Shown here in pieces: positions 9,010 through 17,240 of a stretch of DNA of 64,000 nt (positions are counted from its first letter, which is position 1; each line of letters starts with the position of its first letter). Origin of the DNA: Chthoniobacteraceae bacterium (GTDB lineage Bacteria > Verrucomicrobiota > Verrucomicrobiia > Chthoniobacterales > Chthoniobacteraceae). The position numbers and the translations under genes are program-made. Location: the NCBI GenBank assembly GCA_028293625.1, contig JAQGOL010000008.1, positions 78,056 to 142,055 of the forward strand, given 5' to 3'. The notes under the pieces are model-generated. The model saw only the letters and a list, made by a program, of their open reading frames with translations, was not told the origin of the DNA and ran no database searches.

Positions 9010-11016
9010 CTACTTGGACGGCGGATCCTTGCGCAGCAACTGCACTCCATCGGCGATGACATGCCCGTCGGTGTTTTTATTGGAAACCACGATGCTTGTT
9101 AGCTTGCCGGCCGGCAGAAAGAATAGACCGAGCGATTTGGCTCCGCTCGCCTCCTTTTCGTTGACTTTCACCGCGGCAAGTTCCTTGCCGCCGGCCTCGA
9201 TTGTCACCGGCACGTTGGTCGCCCGGTTCGGGTTGGGCGCGAAATGGAGCACTATTTCATACTGGGCGGCCTCAACAATCTCCGGGGTCCAACGGATCGA
9301 CATCTCCCCTTTATGTTCATTGCCGTCGTGCAGGTAACCGGCTCCTACCCTTGCCCATCCCGCGTTAGTCGATTCGATCCAATCGCCTTTGCGTTCAGCC
9401 TCCGCGTCATCGAGCACCAGACCTTCGAGTTTGGTGGCCGGAGCTGCTTTCACCGGAGCCGTCCACGCAAGAACCTGGCCGTCCTTTGTTAATTGGGCAC
9501 GAAGCTGTGCATAGTCGACCTCCTGGATGGCGCTTGAATGATCGATTGCAATGGAGGCAGCCGTGGCAGCCGATTGACCAAGAATCATGAACACCGGCTC
9601 CATGCGAATTGACCCATAGGCTATATGCGTCGCCGAAAGGCAAACCGGCACGAGCAGGTTGCTGCATTCGCTGGCGGCGGGAACAATTGACCCATACGAG
9701 ATTGGGTACGGGCTCACTCCCACCTGCACGTCACCTTCGTTTTCAACGCGCCCGTTTTTCACCAACCGCTGGGTATTATGCGAGTCCATGTTATAAGCGC
9801 CCAGCCCAACCGCGTCCGCCGCTTTTCGGGAGCCCCGGCATTCATTCTCAGTCATGATATAGGAACCGAGCATCCGGCGCGCTTCCCGAACATACATCTG
9901 GTGAGGCCAGCCTCCGGTATCCAAAAATTCATCCTTCGGGAAACCCCATTGCCTCATCTCGGCACGGACATTCTCAGGCACGCGATGGTCGGTGGCGAGA
10001 AATGTCAGCACCCCGCGGATATACTCTTCGTGCGCGCTCCAGATTTTGGCGCGGGTTGCATAATCGGCTTCGGGATAGTCGTAGTTGAAACCGATATAGT
10101 CGGTTGAGAAAGCGCCGTTGTTATTGATGTCGGTCTTCTCCGGCGTGACCATGTCGAGCTTCAAAAAACTGCCGAGCTTTACCTTCTGACCGGCCTTCAC
10201 GAGTGCTTCCATATAGCGCCCGAAAAGTTCAAACCGCTTGGGATTGTAATCGGCAGGCGGCTCGATGGGATTGCGGTTCACGGGATTATTAGTCAGGCAA
10301 AGGCGGAAATTGTAAGCTTGCACGCAGAGATCGCCGTCGCCTGGAACTCCGCCATCACCCGGCTGCACAAATGGGAGCAAGCCGCTGCTTGTATCGCCAG
10401 GAGTCACGTAAGGATCAACCGCCACACTAAACTGATGCGACGGCGTCGTGGCCCGCACTCCGTTAAGGGTTTCACCAAATCGGGCATTCGCTTCCCGGCC
10501 TGTCATATACTTAACCCCGGCCCTGGCCATCAGATCGCCTTCATAACTGCAATCAAGGAACATTGCGGCCCGATAGACGTCGCCATTTTCCATCGCGATC
10601 TCCACGATCCGGGTGCCCTCTTTTTTCACCGTGGCGAGCCGTTGCCCGAAGTAAATCGGCACGCTCGATTCTTCCAGCAAATCGCGCAGCTCCCGCTCGG
10701 CCACATGCGGCTCAAAATACCAGGCTTCCGCCTTGCCGTAATACTTGCCAAGGCGCTTGTAGAAGTCGTGGGCGAATCCTCCAATCGCCGCTTTATTTCC
10801 AATATCGGTCCATCCCAGGCCGCCCGAGGTGAGTCCTCCAACGTGGCGACCGAACTCCGCGATCACCGCCTTTTTCCCCAACCGCGATGCGGTGCAGGCT
10901 GCGCTGACTCCGGCCGCGGTGCCGCCATATACACAGATTTCAGATTCAATCACCTTGGCGGAGCAGGAAATGGTGAAAGCGACGGCAATGGAGAGCGAGA
11001 GGGCTGCGGCGTTCAT
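9010..11016 (-). CDS. Secreted FAD-dependent oxidoreductase with golvesin-like C-terminal domain
   Basis: 668 residues from the chosen ATG at 11016, which begins a signal peptide (MNAAALSLSIAVAFTISCSA). A FAD Rossmann motif CVYGGTAAGVSAACTASRLGK follows, then HVGGLTSGGLGWTD, typical of the FAD_oxidored family found in planctomycetes and verrucomicrobia. The last ~130 residues (from about GDWIESTNAGW) form a beta-sandwich resembling the golvesin C-terminal / xanthan-lyase-associated domain, likely a carbohydrate-binding or adhesion module. The frame stays open another 162 codons upstream, but that stretch opposes a better-supported plus-strand gene (11153-11548) and lacks any motif. Substrate unknown; probably a periplasmic or exported redox enzyme acting on polysaccharide-derived compounds. 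Confidence 0.8.
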   Translation of the reverse strand: MNAAALSLSIAVAFTISCSAKVIESEICVYGGTAAGVSAACTASRLGKKAVIAEFGRHVGGLTSGGLGWTDIGNKAAIGGFAHDFYKRLGKYYGKAEAWYFEPHVAERELRDLLEESSVPIYFGQRLATVKKEGTRIVEIAMENGDVYRAAMFLDCSYEGDLMARAGVKYMTGREANARFGETLNGVRATTPSHQFSVAVDPYVTPGDTSSGLLPFVQPGDGGVPGDGDLCVQAYNFRLCLTNNPVNRNPIEPPADYNPKRFELFGRYMEALVKAGQKVKLGSFLKLDMVTPEKTDINNNGAFSTDYIGFNYDYPEADYATRAKIWSAHEEYIRGVLTFLATDHRVPENVRAEMRQWGFPKDEFLDTGGWPHQMYVREARRMLGSYIMTENECRGSRKAADAVGLGAYNMDSHNTQRLVKNGRVENEGDVQVGVSPYPISYGSIVPAASECSNLLVPVCLSATHIAYGSIRMEPVFMILGQSAATAASIAIDHSSAIQEVDYAQLRAQLTKDGQVLAWTAPVKAAPATKLEGLVLDDAEAERKGDWIESTNAGWARVGAGYLHDGNEHKGEMSIRWTPEIVEAAQYEIVLHFAPNPNRATNVPVTIEAGGKELAAVKVNEKEASGAKSLGLFFLPAGKLTSIVVSNKNTDGHVIADGVQLLRKDPPSK

Positions 11017-11152
11017 AAGGGAGGCTACGGAGTCGACACGGCCACCCGGTCCGTCGTCAAGCCGCCAGAGCCGATCGGGACAACCACAATTGCCGCTGCT
11101 ACCGTAACGTTTTGATCTGCCGCGGGAAGCGGACAGGCAACGGAGGGAATAT

Positions 11153-11548
11153 ATGAGGAAGAAACTGATCGCTCTGGCGCTCGCCGCCATCATGGCGAAC
11201 CTGATTGAGGGCGTTCGCGGAATTGAAACGTTGGGCTCGCGGACATTGCTGAACCAGGCGCCCGTGCTCGCCGGTGATTCGTATACCGCGCGGCATAGCA
11301 ATCCGAGAGCTTCGGTCGCATGGCAGTTTTCCGGACGGATCACCGAAATCGATAAGCAAAACAAAACACTAACAATCGACGAGAAACGGCTCGGAAAAGA
11401 AACGCTGCACATGGCCGTTGATACCCGGGTCCTGCGCGGGGAGGAAAATGCCGCATGGGAACAACTCAAGGTCGGGGACCAGGTGCGCGCCACGGCACGC
11501 AAATCGGGTCAGATCAACCGGGCGCTCACAATCGAGCTTGCCCGGTAG
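11153..11548 (+). CDS. Small secreted protein with OB-like (DUF5666-type) repeat
   Basis: 131 residues: signal peptide (MRKKLIALALAAIMANLIEG), a linker, then a small beta domain with FSGRITEIDKQNKTLTIDE ... LKVGDQVRATARKSGQ. That pattern resembles the DUF5666-like small beta-barrels in which a 'v.g.V..id......l.v' strand pair is followed by 'l.vGd.V.v'. It is preceded by a clear GGAGG-type site a few bases before the ATG, one of the better starts in the window, which is why the long opposite-strand extension was not accepted. It is divergent from the FAD oxidoreductase. Function unknown. Confidence 0.68.
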   Translation: MRKKLIALALAAIMANLIEGVRGIETLGSRTLLNQAPVLAGDSYTARHSNPRASVAWQFSGRITEIDKQNKTLTIDEKRLGKETLHMAVDTRVLRGEENAAWEQLKVGDQVRATARKSGQINRALTIELAR

Positions 11549-11611
11549 AAAATTCCGGCGGCATCCAACTCCGGCATCCCGCTCGACAACAGCGCCTTCG
11601 GTTCCGAGAAT

Positions 11612-12238
11612 GTGCCGACCATGAAAGATGAAATGATTCTCGTGGTCCGGCGCGCGTTATTCGATGAACTCGGTGCGTTCCAGGGCCTTAACTTTGAAAT
11701 TGGCCGATATCTTCCGGCGTTGCTCAATCGCGGCAACAATTTTTTCACCCCTCGCGCGCCGGCCGAAGCCGACGCCGCTTTAAAACAGATCATTCCTTAC
11801 GCGATTCTGGTTCACGAGGGAAAAGTGCTCCATTACGTGCGCGGTAAAAAAGCCGGCGAACAGCGTCTCGTTTCCAAGGGTTCCATTGGGATCGGCGGTC
11901 ACATGAACGATCACGATGAAGATCTTTTCGCGCTTGACCTCGATGCTTACAACGCCGGAGTGCAACGTGAAGTGGGCGAGGAGCTCCGTCTCGGAACGGC
12001 TTACACCAATCGTGCCGCCGCGCTGCTTAACGACGATTCCAACGAGGTCGGCCGCGTGCATCTGGGTGTTGTCCACGTTTTTCAACTGGAAACAGCCGAT
12101 GTGCAAAAAGGCGAGGCGATGATCACGGAGCTCCAGTTTCTGGATCGCGCCCAGCTTGCCGCGCGCCGCGACTCCATGGAAACGTGGTCACAGATCTGTT
12201 TTGATCGGCTGGACGAATTACTGGCTGCGGCGCGTTAA
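11612..12238 (+). CDS. Nudix-type hydrolase with a stretched Nudix box
   Basis: 208 residues (GTG at 11612; an ATG at 11621 gives three residues fewer). The core holds a GSIGIGGHMN strand-loop and a downstream REVGEELRLG helix, the second half of the Nudix signature. The usual G-x5-E spacing is replaced by a longer, Asp/Glu-rich insert (NDHDEDLFALDLDAYNAG). This matches proteins annotated as 'predicted phosphoesterase, MutT family'. The expected activity is hydrolysis of a nucleoside-diphosphate-linked compound using metal held by the REVGEE glutamates; the substrate is unknown. No signal peptide, so cytoplasmic. Confidence 0.7.
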   Translation: MPTMKDEMILVVRRALFDELGAFQGLNFEIGRYLPALLNRGNNFFTPRAPAEADAALKQIIPYAILVHEGKVLHYVRGKKAGEQRLVSKGSIGIGGHMNDHDEDLFALDLDAYNAGVQREVGEELRLGTAYTNRAAALLNDDSNEVGRVHLGVVHVFQLETADVQKGEAMITELQFLDRAQLAARRDSMETWSQICFDRLDELLAAAR

Positions 12239-12330
12239 GCAGCACTAAAAAAGACTGGGCGTTATCAGCGTTCGCGTGTTGAAGCCGTGCAATCGGCGGC
12301 AAACTCCATTAAGACACCACTCCCCTCATT

Positions 12331-13431
12331 ATGGACTCCGTTTTTCACAGTATCATTCGCGCTGCAATTGACCTTGGCGCCTCCGACATCCACATCAAGC
12401 CCGAGGCGCCGGTTGTCTTTCGGATTCAGCGCGAATTGGTGACGGTTGACGCGCCGCCGCAAACCGAGGCATGGATACGGGCGGTGCTCACGGAAATTGT
12501 TCCGGAACATTTGCGCGATCGGCTCTATAGCGAGCATGAGATTGATTTCGCGCTCACCTTGCCGGGCCTGGCGCGGTGCCGAACCAATGTATTTCAGCAG
12601 CGCGGCCAGTTCACGCTCGCGCTGAGAATAGTCAAGACCGCCATCCGCACCCTGGCGGACCTGCGGATGCCGCCGATCATCGCGCAGGTCTCCCAAGCGC
12701 CGCGCGGAATAATCCTGGTGGCGGGAGCAATCGGGGCGGGCAAATCGACAACGCTGGCGGGGATGATCAACCATATTAACACGACCTCCCGCAAACACGT
12801 GATTACCTTGGAAGATCCAATCGAGTATATCTTTGAAGACAACCTATCTATCATTGAACAGCGCGAGGTCGGACTTGATACCGCCAGCTTCAACACCGGG
12901 TTGCGCAATGTCCTGAGACAAGATCCGGACGTGCTGGTAATAGGCGAGATGCGCGATGCCGAGAGCGCCGCGGCCGCCATGGGGGCTGCGAATATCGGCC
13001 ACCTTGTCATCAGCACGCTGCACACCTCGGATACTGTAAAGTCGGTGCAGCGCGTGCTTGAATTTTTTCCAAGTGGAGAACGCGAATATGCGCGCCGCTT
13101 GTTCGCCGACACGCTGCATGCCGTGGTTTGCCAAAGATTAATCAAGAGCGAGGCGCACGGCGTTATCCCGGCTGTCGAGATCCTGCTTAATAATGCTTCG
13201 GTTTCAAAATTGATCGCCAGCGACCGGCTCGACAAATTACAGGGCGCACTTGAACTCGGCATCGGCGAAGGGATGCAGACCTTTGATCATGCGCTCCAGC
13301 AGATGACCGTGGAGCGCCTGATCACGCGGGAGGAGGCCATCTTGCACGCGGCAAATCCCGACTCGTTGCGGATGGCGTTTAAAGGAGTCGTGCTAAGCGA
13401 ATCGCGCCGAATTCTTAGTGCCCGCGACTAA
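12331..13431 (+). CDS. pilT: PilT/PilU-like twitching motility ATPase
   Basis: 366 residues, the usual length of PilT. N-terminal PAS-like region with GASDIHIKPEAPVVFRI (16-32); Walker A GAIGAGKST (132-140), in which the usual GPTGSGKST proline is replaced by Ala; Asp box VITLEDPIEY (157-166); Walker B VLVIGEMRD (201-209); His box STLHTSD. PilT hexamers power retraction of type IV pili; PilU is an accessory retraction ATPase and the altered Walker A could suit either. No other pilus genes adjoin it, and the T2SS operon 9 kb away has its own GspE. Confidence 0.85.
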   Translation: MDSVFHSIIRAAIDLGASDIHIKPEAPVVFRIQRELVTVDAPPQTEAWIRAVLTEIVPEHLRDRLYSEHEIDFALTLPGLARCRTNVFQQRGQFTLALRIVKTAIRTLADLRMPPIIAQVSQAPRGIILVAGAIGAGKSTTLAGMINHINTTSRKHVITLEDPIEYIFEDNLSIIEQREVGLDTASFNTGLRNVLRQDPDVLVIGEMRDAESAAAAMGAANIGHLVISTLHTSDTVKSVQRVLEFFPSGEREYARRLFADTLHAVVCQRLIKSEAHGVIPAVEILLNNASVSKLIASDRLDKLQGALELGIGEGMQTFDHALQQMTVERLITREEAILHAANPDSLRMAFKGVVLSESRRILSARD

Positions 13432-13573
13432 CAAAAAAAGCAGCTGATGGGGCGTTGGCGACTTTGTTAGATCAAAGTTGCGGCACCAATAAAATCCCTA
13501 AGAATAAAGAAGCCTGAATTAAGCAAATACAAGTAGCGTTGGGCGGTGCCGCCTGCATAGATTTGCTCCCCCT

Positions 13574-13876
13574 ATGAAACGCTATATCCTTGCTGCTGCT
13601 GCCCTCACTTTCTGTGTCGCGTGCGAACAACACGTCGCAGTTCCTGAGACCAGCACCACAGAACCCGCAGTCGAAAAAGCCCCCGTGCTTGAAGAGAAAA
13701 AGGTTGAACCCGTAGTTCCCGCGACGACACCCGCTGTTGAAGCACCCGTGCCTGCCGCGCCAGTCGAAGAGAAGAAGCCGGAAGCTGCCGCCGCACCCGC
13801 CGCACCCGCTGCCGAGCCTGCCGCACCCGCCGACGAGAAGAAGCCGGAAGCTCCTGCTTCCGAGCCAAAGCCCTAA
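13574..13876 (+). CDS. Small Ala/Pro/Glu-rich putative lipoprotein
   Basis: 100 residues. A short hydrophobic leader ends TFCVAC, a marginal lipobox with the modifiable cysteine at about residue 17. The rest is low complexity: repeated EEKKPEA / APAAPA / EKKPEAPA blocks, with no folded domain apparent. Such Pro-Ala-rich tails usually span the periplasm or cell wall as flexible tethers. It is followed by a hairpin (13917-13955). No function can be assigned. Confidence 0.6.
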   Translation: MKRYILAAAALTFCVACEQHVAVPETSTTEPAVEKAPVLEEKKVEPVVPATTPAVEAPVPAAPVEEKKPEAAAAPAAPAAEPAAPADEKKPEAPASEPKP

Positions 13877-13916
13877 TCGGCTGTCGTTTGCGGTCTAACA
13901 CAGCCGCCACGCATCG

Positions 13917-13955
13917 GATGAACACGGATCAACCTCCTCGTGATCCGTGTTCATC
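13917..13955. repeat. Perfect 14-bp inverted repeat
   Basis: Arms GATGAACACGGATC (13917-13930) and its exact complement (13942-13955) surround an 11-nt loop. There is no T-run after either arm, so it is a weak candidate terminator. The wording (CGGATGAACACGGATC) resembles a family of dispersed intergenic repeats I recall from many environmental bacteria, so it may be a REP-like element. Confidence 0.6.
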
Positions 13956-14005
13956 CCAGCGGCGTTTGATCTGACAGAGAACGCCCTATATCGAAGACGC
14001 AGGTC

Positions 14006-14791
14006 TTAAAAGCCGACAGTGAGTCTGGTTGCCAGGTTTTCAGGAAGACCGGCCTTGAGGATCGCTTTGCAGGCGGCGGCGACATTGTATTCCACCTGCA
14101 CCAATTCGACCTGCATCAACTCAGGGTCGAAGATTGCAAATTGCGCGCGCGGGTCCCGGTTCCGCGGCTGGCCGACCGAGCCGACATTGACAAGAGCGGA
14201 ACCCTCGGGAGAAAAACTGTAAGTCCGCTCATCAAGCAGAAGAGGCTGCCGGGTGCCGCGTCGCACAAAAACCCGAGGCACATGGGTATGCCCGCAAAAG
14301 CAGAGCGGCGTCGTCTGGTAAAGAAACGAAAGCGTCGCATCCGCATCGGAAAAAATATAACACCATGTGGTTGGCTCCATCAGCGATGCGTGAACAAAGG
14401 AAGCCCTCTTTTTTTGCAAGCTTTCAGGCAAAGCCCCCAACCACTGGCGCTCTTCATCGGAGAGTTGTTTGATCGAGTATTCGATGCCGGCCACGGCCGA
14501 TTCATTGGTATCCTCGCTGGCAAAACCACGCGCAACCGCTTCATCGTGATTGCCAATAATCGCCGGACAACCCAGATCCCTTATGATCTGCAGGCACTCA
14601 GCCGGTTGTCCGCCGTAACCGACGATGTCGCCAAGACAGATATAACTGCGGATCCCACGTTTCTTACATTCTTTTAGCACCGCCTTGAGCGCGGGAAGAT
14701 TGCTGTGGATGTCGCTAAAGATCGCAATCCTCTCATCGCCCGCTGCCGGCCGGGAAGTGGAGTCTGGAATGTCGCTCGATGGCGTTGTCAT
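14006..14791 (-). CDS. Metallophosphoesterase (calcineurin-like, YfcE/ApaH-type)
   Basis: 261 residues from the ATG at 14791. The metallophosphatase motifs are in order: FSDIHSN (D27, H29), LGDIVGYG (D55), GNHDEA (N81, H82), a single His in FVHASL, and GHTHVP near residue 190. The arrangement fits the small bacterial phosphodiesterases that use two metal ions. Substrate unknown. The frame is open a further 123 codons upstream, but that segment has no motif and runs into the divergent response-regulator gene, so the internal ATG is preferred. No signal peptide. Confidence 0.82.
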   Translation of the reverse strand: MTTPSSDIPDSTSRPAAGDERIAIFSDIHSNLPALKAVLKECKKRGIRSYICLGDIVGYGGQPAECLQIIRDLGCPAIIGNHDEAVARGFASEDTNESAVAGIEYSIKQLSDEERQWLGALPESLQKKRASFVHASLMEPTTWCYIFSDADATLSFLYQTTPLCFCGHTHVPRVFVRRGTRQPLLLDERTYSFSPEGSALVNVGSVGQPRNRDPRAQFAIFDPELMQVELVQVEYNVAAACKAILKAGLPENLATRLTVGF

Positions 14792-15148
14792 CTGAGATTG
14801 GAGAATAGACAAACGGCGCTCATCGCAAAGCTTCAAACCAAGTGAATTGAAAATGGATCCGCACGCCCCAATGAGCGCCGCCGTGCGTGCTTCGGAGGCG
14901 ATTATGATCGCGTTCCTGAGCAGTAGAAGGAGACGGACAAATCGATACCTCAACTTGGAATTCGACGGAAACAAAACGATGATCATCCAGACGGAGGCGC
15001 CGGAGCGTGGCCACGGATTGCGATGATTAATTTCTCCGTTCCGTCTGCGTTTTCCGTCACTGAATTGCTTGCCCGACCCTCGAAGATGAACTTTTTGGTG
15101 GAGTGAGGGCTCGTGAATTGAAGCAATCCCGATTGAACTAATACGCTC
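14792..15148. other. Intergenic region between divergent genes
   Basis: About 360 bp that should hold promoters for the metallophosphoesterase (left) and the REC-PP2C phosphatase (right). The minus strand is open throughout, but its translation is low in motif content. I see no clear operator or RNA structure. Confidence 0.35.
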
Positions 15149-16324
15149 ATGACGCCCCACACCACCCCAATCCTGCTCGTTGACGACAGCGATCTAAGCC
15201 GCGCCCTGCTTGCGCGCGCTTTGGCGATGGGCGGATTTGAAGTCTCGGAATGCCACGACGGCCCGGCGGCGTTGGCAATTGTCGAATCCGGGCAACCCGT
15301 TTTGATGGTGCTCGACTATGACATGCCCGAAATGACCGGCGCGGAGGTTTGTGAACGGGTGCGTGGCAACAAAGATCCGGCCATCGCCATGATGCCGATC
15401 ATTATGCTCACCGGCGACGCGGGGGAAGACCGCGAGGTCGAATGTCTGAAGGCCGGCGCGGATGATTTCGTGACCAAGCCTGTCAATACGATGATTTTGA
15501 GTGCCCGCATCGAAACGCAACTGCGATTGCATTCGTTACGGGCTCAATTGCGCGAACAAAACGACGAACTCGAACGCTGGCGCCGCCGCCATGAACTTGA
15601 CCTGGATGCGGCGCAGCTGACCCAGCAGGCAATTCTTCCTTCCCGTTCTCCTGCCATCGAGGGGTGGCAGGTCGCCGCGCATTATCAACCGCTCATTCAG
15701 GTCGGAGGCGACATCTATGACTGGCTGCGGCTTCCTGATGGAAACTGGCTGATCTGGATCGCCGACGCCACTGGGCACGGCGCCGCCGCCGCCCTGCTGA
15801 CGACTTTAACCAAGCTCGTCTTTTTACACGCCAGCAATGAATCGCGATCCGCCGCCGAGATCCTTGATGCGGTCAATGCCGACGTCTATTCCGTCTTCAA
15901 AGGCCGCTCCTATCTCACAGCGGCTTGCATCCTCCTGCGGCCAAACGAAAACCGGATCTTTTTTTCCGGAGCGGGCCATCCGCCGCTGCTGATTTCACGC
16001 GCCGATGGAAGCGTGCAACAACTCGCCTCCCAATCTCCTCTGCTTGGCGTGCTGGCAGATCTCGGAGCAACCGAAGCCTCCGCGTATATCGAGGAAGGTG
16101 AAACCGCCCTTCTTTACACAGACGGCTTGTACAGCATGAAAGATGATTCAGACAATCGTCTCACCCCCGATGACGCGGCCGCTTTCCTGCCTCGCAACGC
16201 ACTTTCAGCCGGTGATTTTATCCGACTCACCATTGCGGCGGTAAATGAAATTTCAAGTGATGTCCCCCTCCCTGACGATCTGGCCGCGGTAGCCATCCAT
16301 CGTCCCAAGCGTGCAACCCGCTAA
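15149..16324 (+). CDS. Response regulator with PP2C (SpoIIE/RsbU-type) phosphatase output
   Basis: 391 residues. An N-terminal receiver has the acid pair D12/D13, phospho-acceptor D56 (VLDYDMPEMTG) and a conserved KP at its end. A coiled-coil linker (about 130-165) leads to a C-terminal SpoIIE-type PP2C domain with QAILPS, GGDIYDW (metal Asp), DATGHG and YTDGLY motifs. Family role: dephosphorylating an anti-anti-sigma factor (RsbV/SpoIIAA type) to release a sigma factor or other partner-switch output, under control of receiver phosphorylation. The next gene, an alpha/beta hydrolase, starts 12 bp downstream, as in the RsbP-RsbQ pair of Bacillus. The convergent kinase carries an RsbRD-type domain. 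No sigma, RsbV or RsbW gene adjoins. Confidence 0.88.
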   Translation: MTPHTTPILLVDDSDLSRALLARALAMGGFEVSECHDGPAALAIVESGQPVLMVLDYDMPEMTGAEVCERVRGNKDPAIAMMPIIMLTGDAGEDREVECLKAGADDFVTKPVNTMILSARIETQLRLHSLRAQLREQNDELERWRRRHELDLDAAQLTQQAILPSRSPAIEGWQVAAHYQPLIQVGGDIYDWLRLPDGNWLIWIADATGHGAAAALLTTLTKLVFLHASNESRSAAEILDAVNADVYSVFKGRSYLTAACILLRPNENRIFFSGAGHPPLLISRADGSVQQLASQSPLLGVLADLGATEASAYIEEGETALLYTDGLYSMKDDSDNRLTPDDAAAFLPRNALSAGDFIRLTIAAVNEISSDVPLPDDLAAVAIHRPKRATR

Positions 16325-16336
16325 TTTCCAATCTCC

Positions 16337-17236
16337 TTGTCAGCCCCTCACCTTGTTACCTTGCCACTCCCCTCCGGCCTGCAGATCGCGGTCGCGGAAG
16401 ACGGTGATCCCGATGGCATCCCGGTCTTTTTCTTCCACGGCTGGCCCGCATCGAGATTGCAGGGTGCCGGATTCGGACCGGCTGCGCGTCAACTCGGACT
16501 CCGGATCGTGTCACCCGATCGCCCCGGAATTGGCCTTTCCTCTTATCAGCCGAAACGGGCGTTGCTCGACTGGCCTCCGGTCGTGCGTGAAATCGCCCGG
16601 CAGCTTGGGTTCGATCGGTTTCGAATTTTAGCGGTATCGGGTGGCGGCCCGTACGCGCTTGCATGCGCATATGCTCTGCCCGAACTGGTAGAACGGGTTG
16701 TGGTAGTCTCCGGCGCTCCTCCTCTTGGCCCGGATGTTGATCCGAAAGCGTTATTGCCGGTTTATCGCTGGTTATTGGCCATTCACCGGCATCAACCCGC
16801 GGTGCTACGCCAGCTTTTCCACCTCGCACGTCCGTTTGCCACCTTGCGTCCGCCACGGTGGATCTGGCCGGTAATCCTGCGGTTTGTTCCCAAGGAAGAC
16901 CGGGAATCGCTGCGCGATCCCGCTGTCTTTGAAGGGTCTTTTGGTTGTTATAAAGAAGCTTGGCGAGCCGGGGCGCATGGCGTGGTCTCCGACGCGGAAA
17001 TCTACGGGCAAAGCTGGGGATTCGCTCCGCAATCGATCCAGGTCCCGGTCCGCCTCTGGCATGGCAAGGCCGATGCGAGTTTTTCATGGCACCTTGCCGA
17101 GGCGCTGGCTGCGGCGCTCCCAAATTGCAAAACGCGTTTTATTGAGGGAGAAGGGCATTACTCACTGCCGATCCGGTGCAGCCGGGCAATCCTCGAGGAT
17201 CTCATCGCGCCCGAAGCGCTGATTGAAAAAACCTAG
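16337..17236 (+). CDS. Alpha/beta hydrolase, possible RsbQ-like partner
   Basis: 299 residues (TTG start 12 bp after the phosphatase gene, no Shine-Dalgarno, so probably translationally coupled). HGWPASR (34-40) forms the oxyanion region. The nucleophile elbow is AVSGGGP (S101), an aspartate lies in HGKADAS, and the catalytic His is in GEGHYSL. RsbQ of Bacillus is an alpha/beta hydrolase that makes a small ligand activating the PP2C phosphatase RsbP. The tight linkage here suggests a comparable role, but that is inference; it may be an ordinary esterase or haloalkane-dehalogenase-like enzyme. Confidence 0.8.
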   Translation: MSAPHLVTLPLPSGLQIAVAEDGDPDGIPVFFFHGWPASRLQGAGFGPAARQLGLRIVSPDRPGIGLSSYQPKRALLDWPPVVREIARQLGFDRFRILAVSGGGPYALACAYALPELVERVVVVSGAPPLGPDVDPKALLPVYRWLLAIHRHQPAVLRQLFHLARPFATLRPPRWIWPVILRFVPKEDRESLRDPAVFEGSFGCYKEAWRAGAHGVVSDAEIYGQSWGFAPQSIQVPVRLWHGKADASFSWHLAEALAAALPNCKTRFIEGEGHYSLPIRCSRAILEDLIAPEALIEKT

Positions 17237-17240
17237 ATTA

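Noticed and set aside
11017..11502. 162-codon upstream extension of the FAD oxidoreductase on the minus strand
   Set aside because: It has no family motif, would place the signal peptide inside the protein, and opposes a plus-strand gene with a signal peptide and good ribosome binding site.
12331..13431. A second GspE belonging to the T2SS
   Set aside because: It lacks the N1E domain and the four-cysteine loop and matches PilT in length and motifs.
13477..13550. Inverted GCGGCACC/GGTGCCGC words before the small lipoprotein gene
   Set aside because: Eight-base arms more than 50 bp apart are expected by chance in GC-rich DNA.
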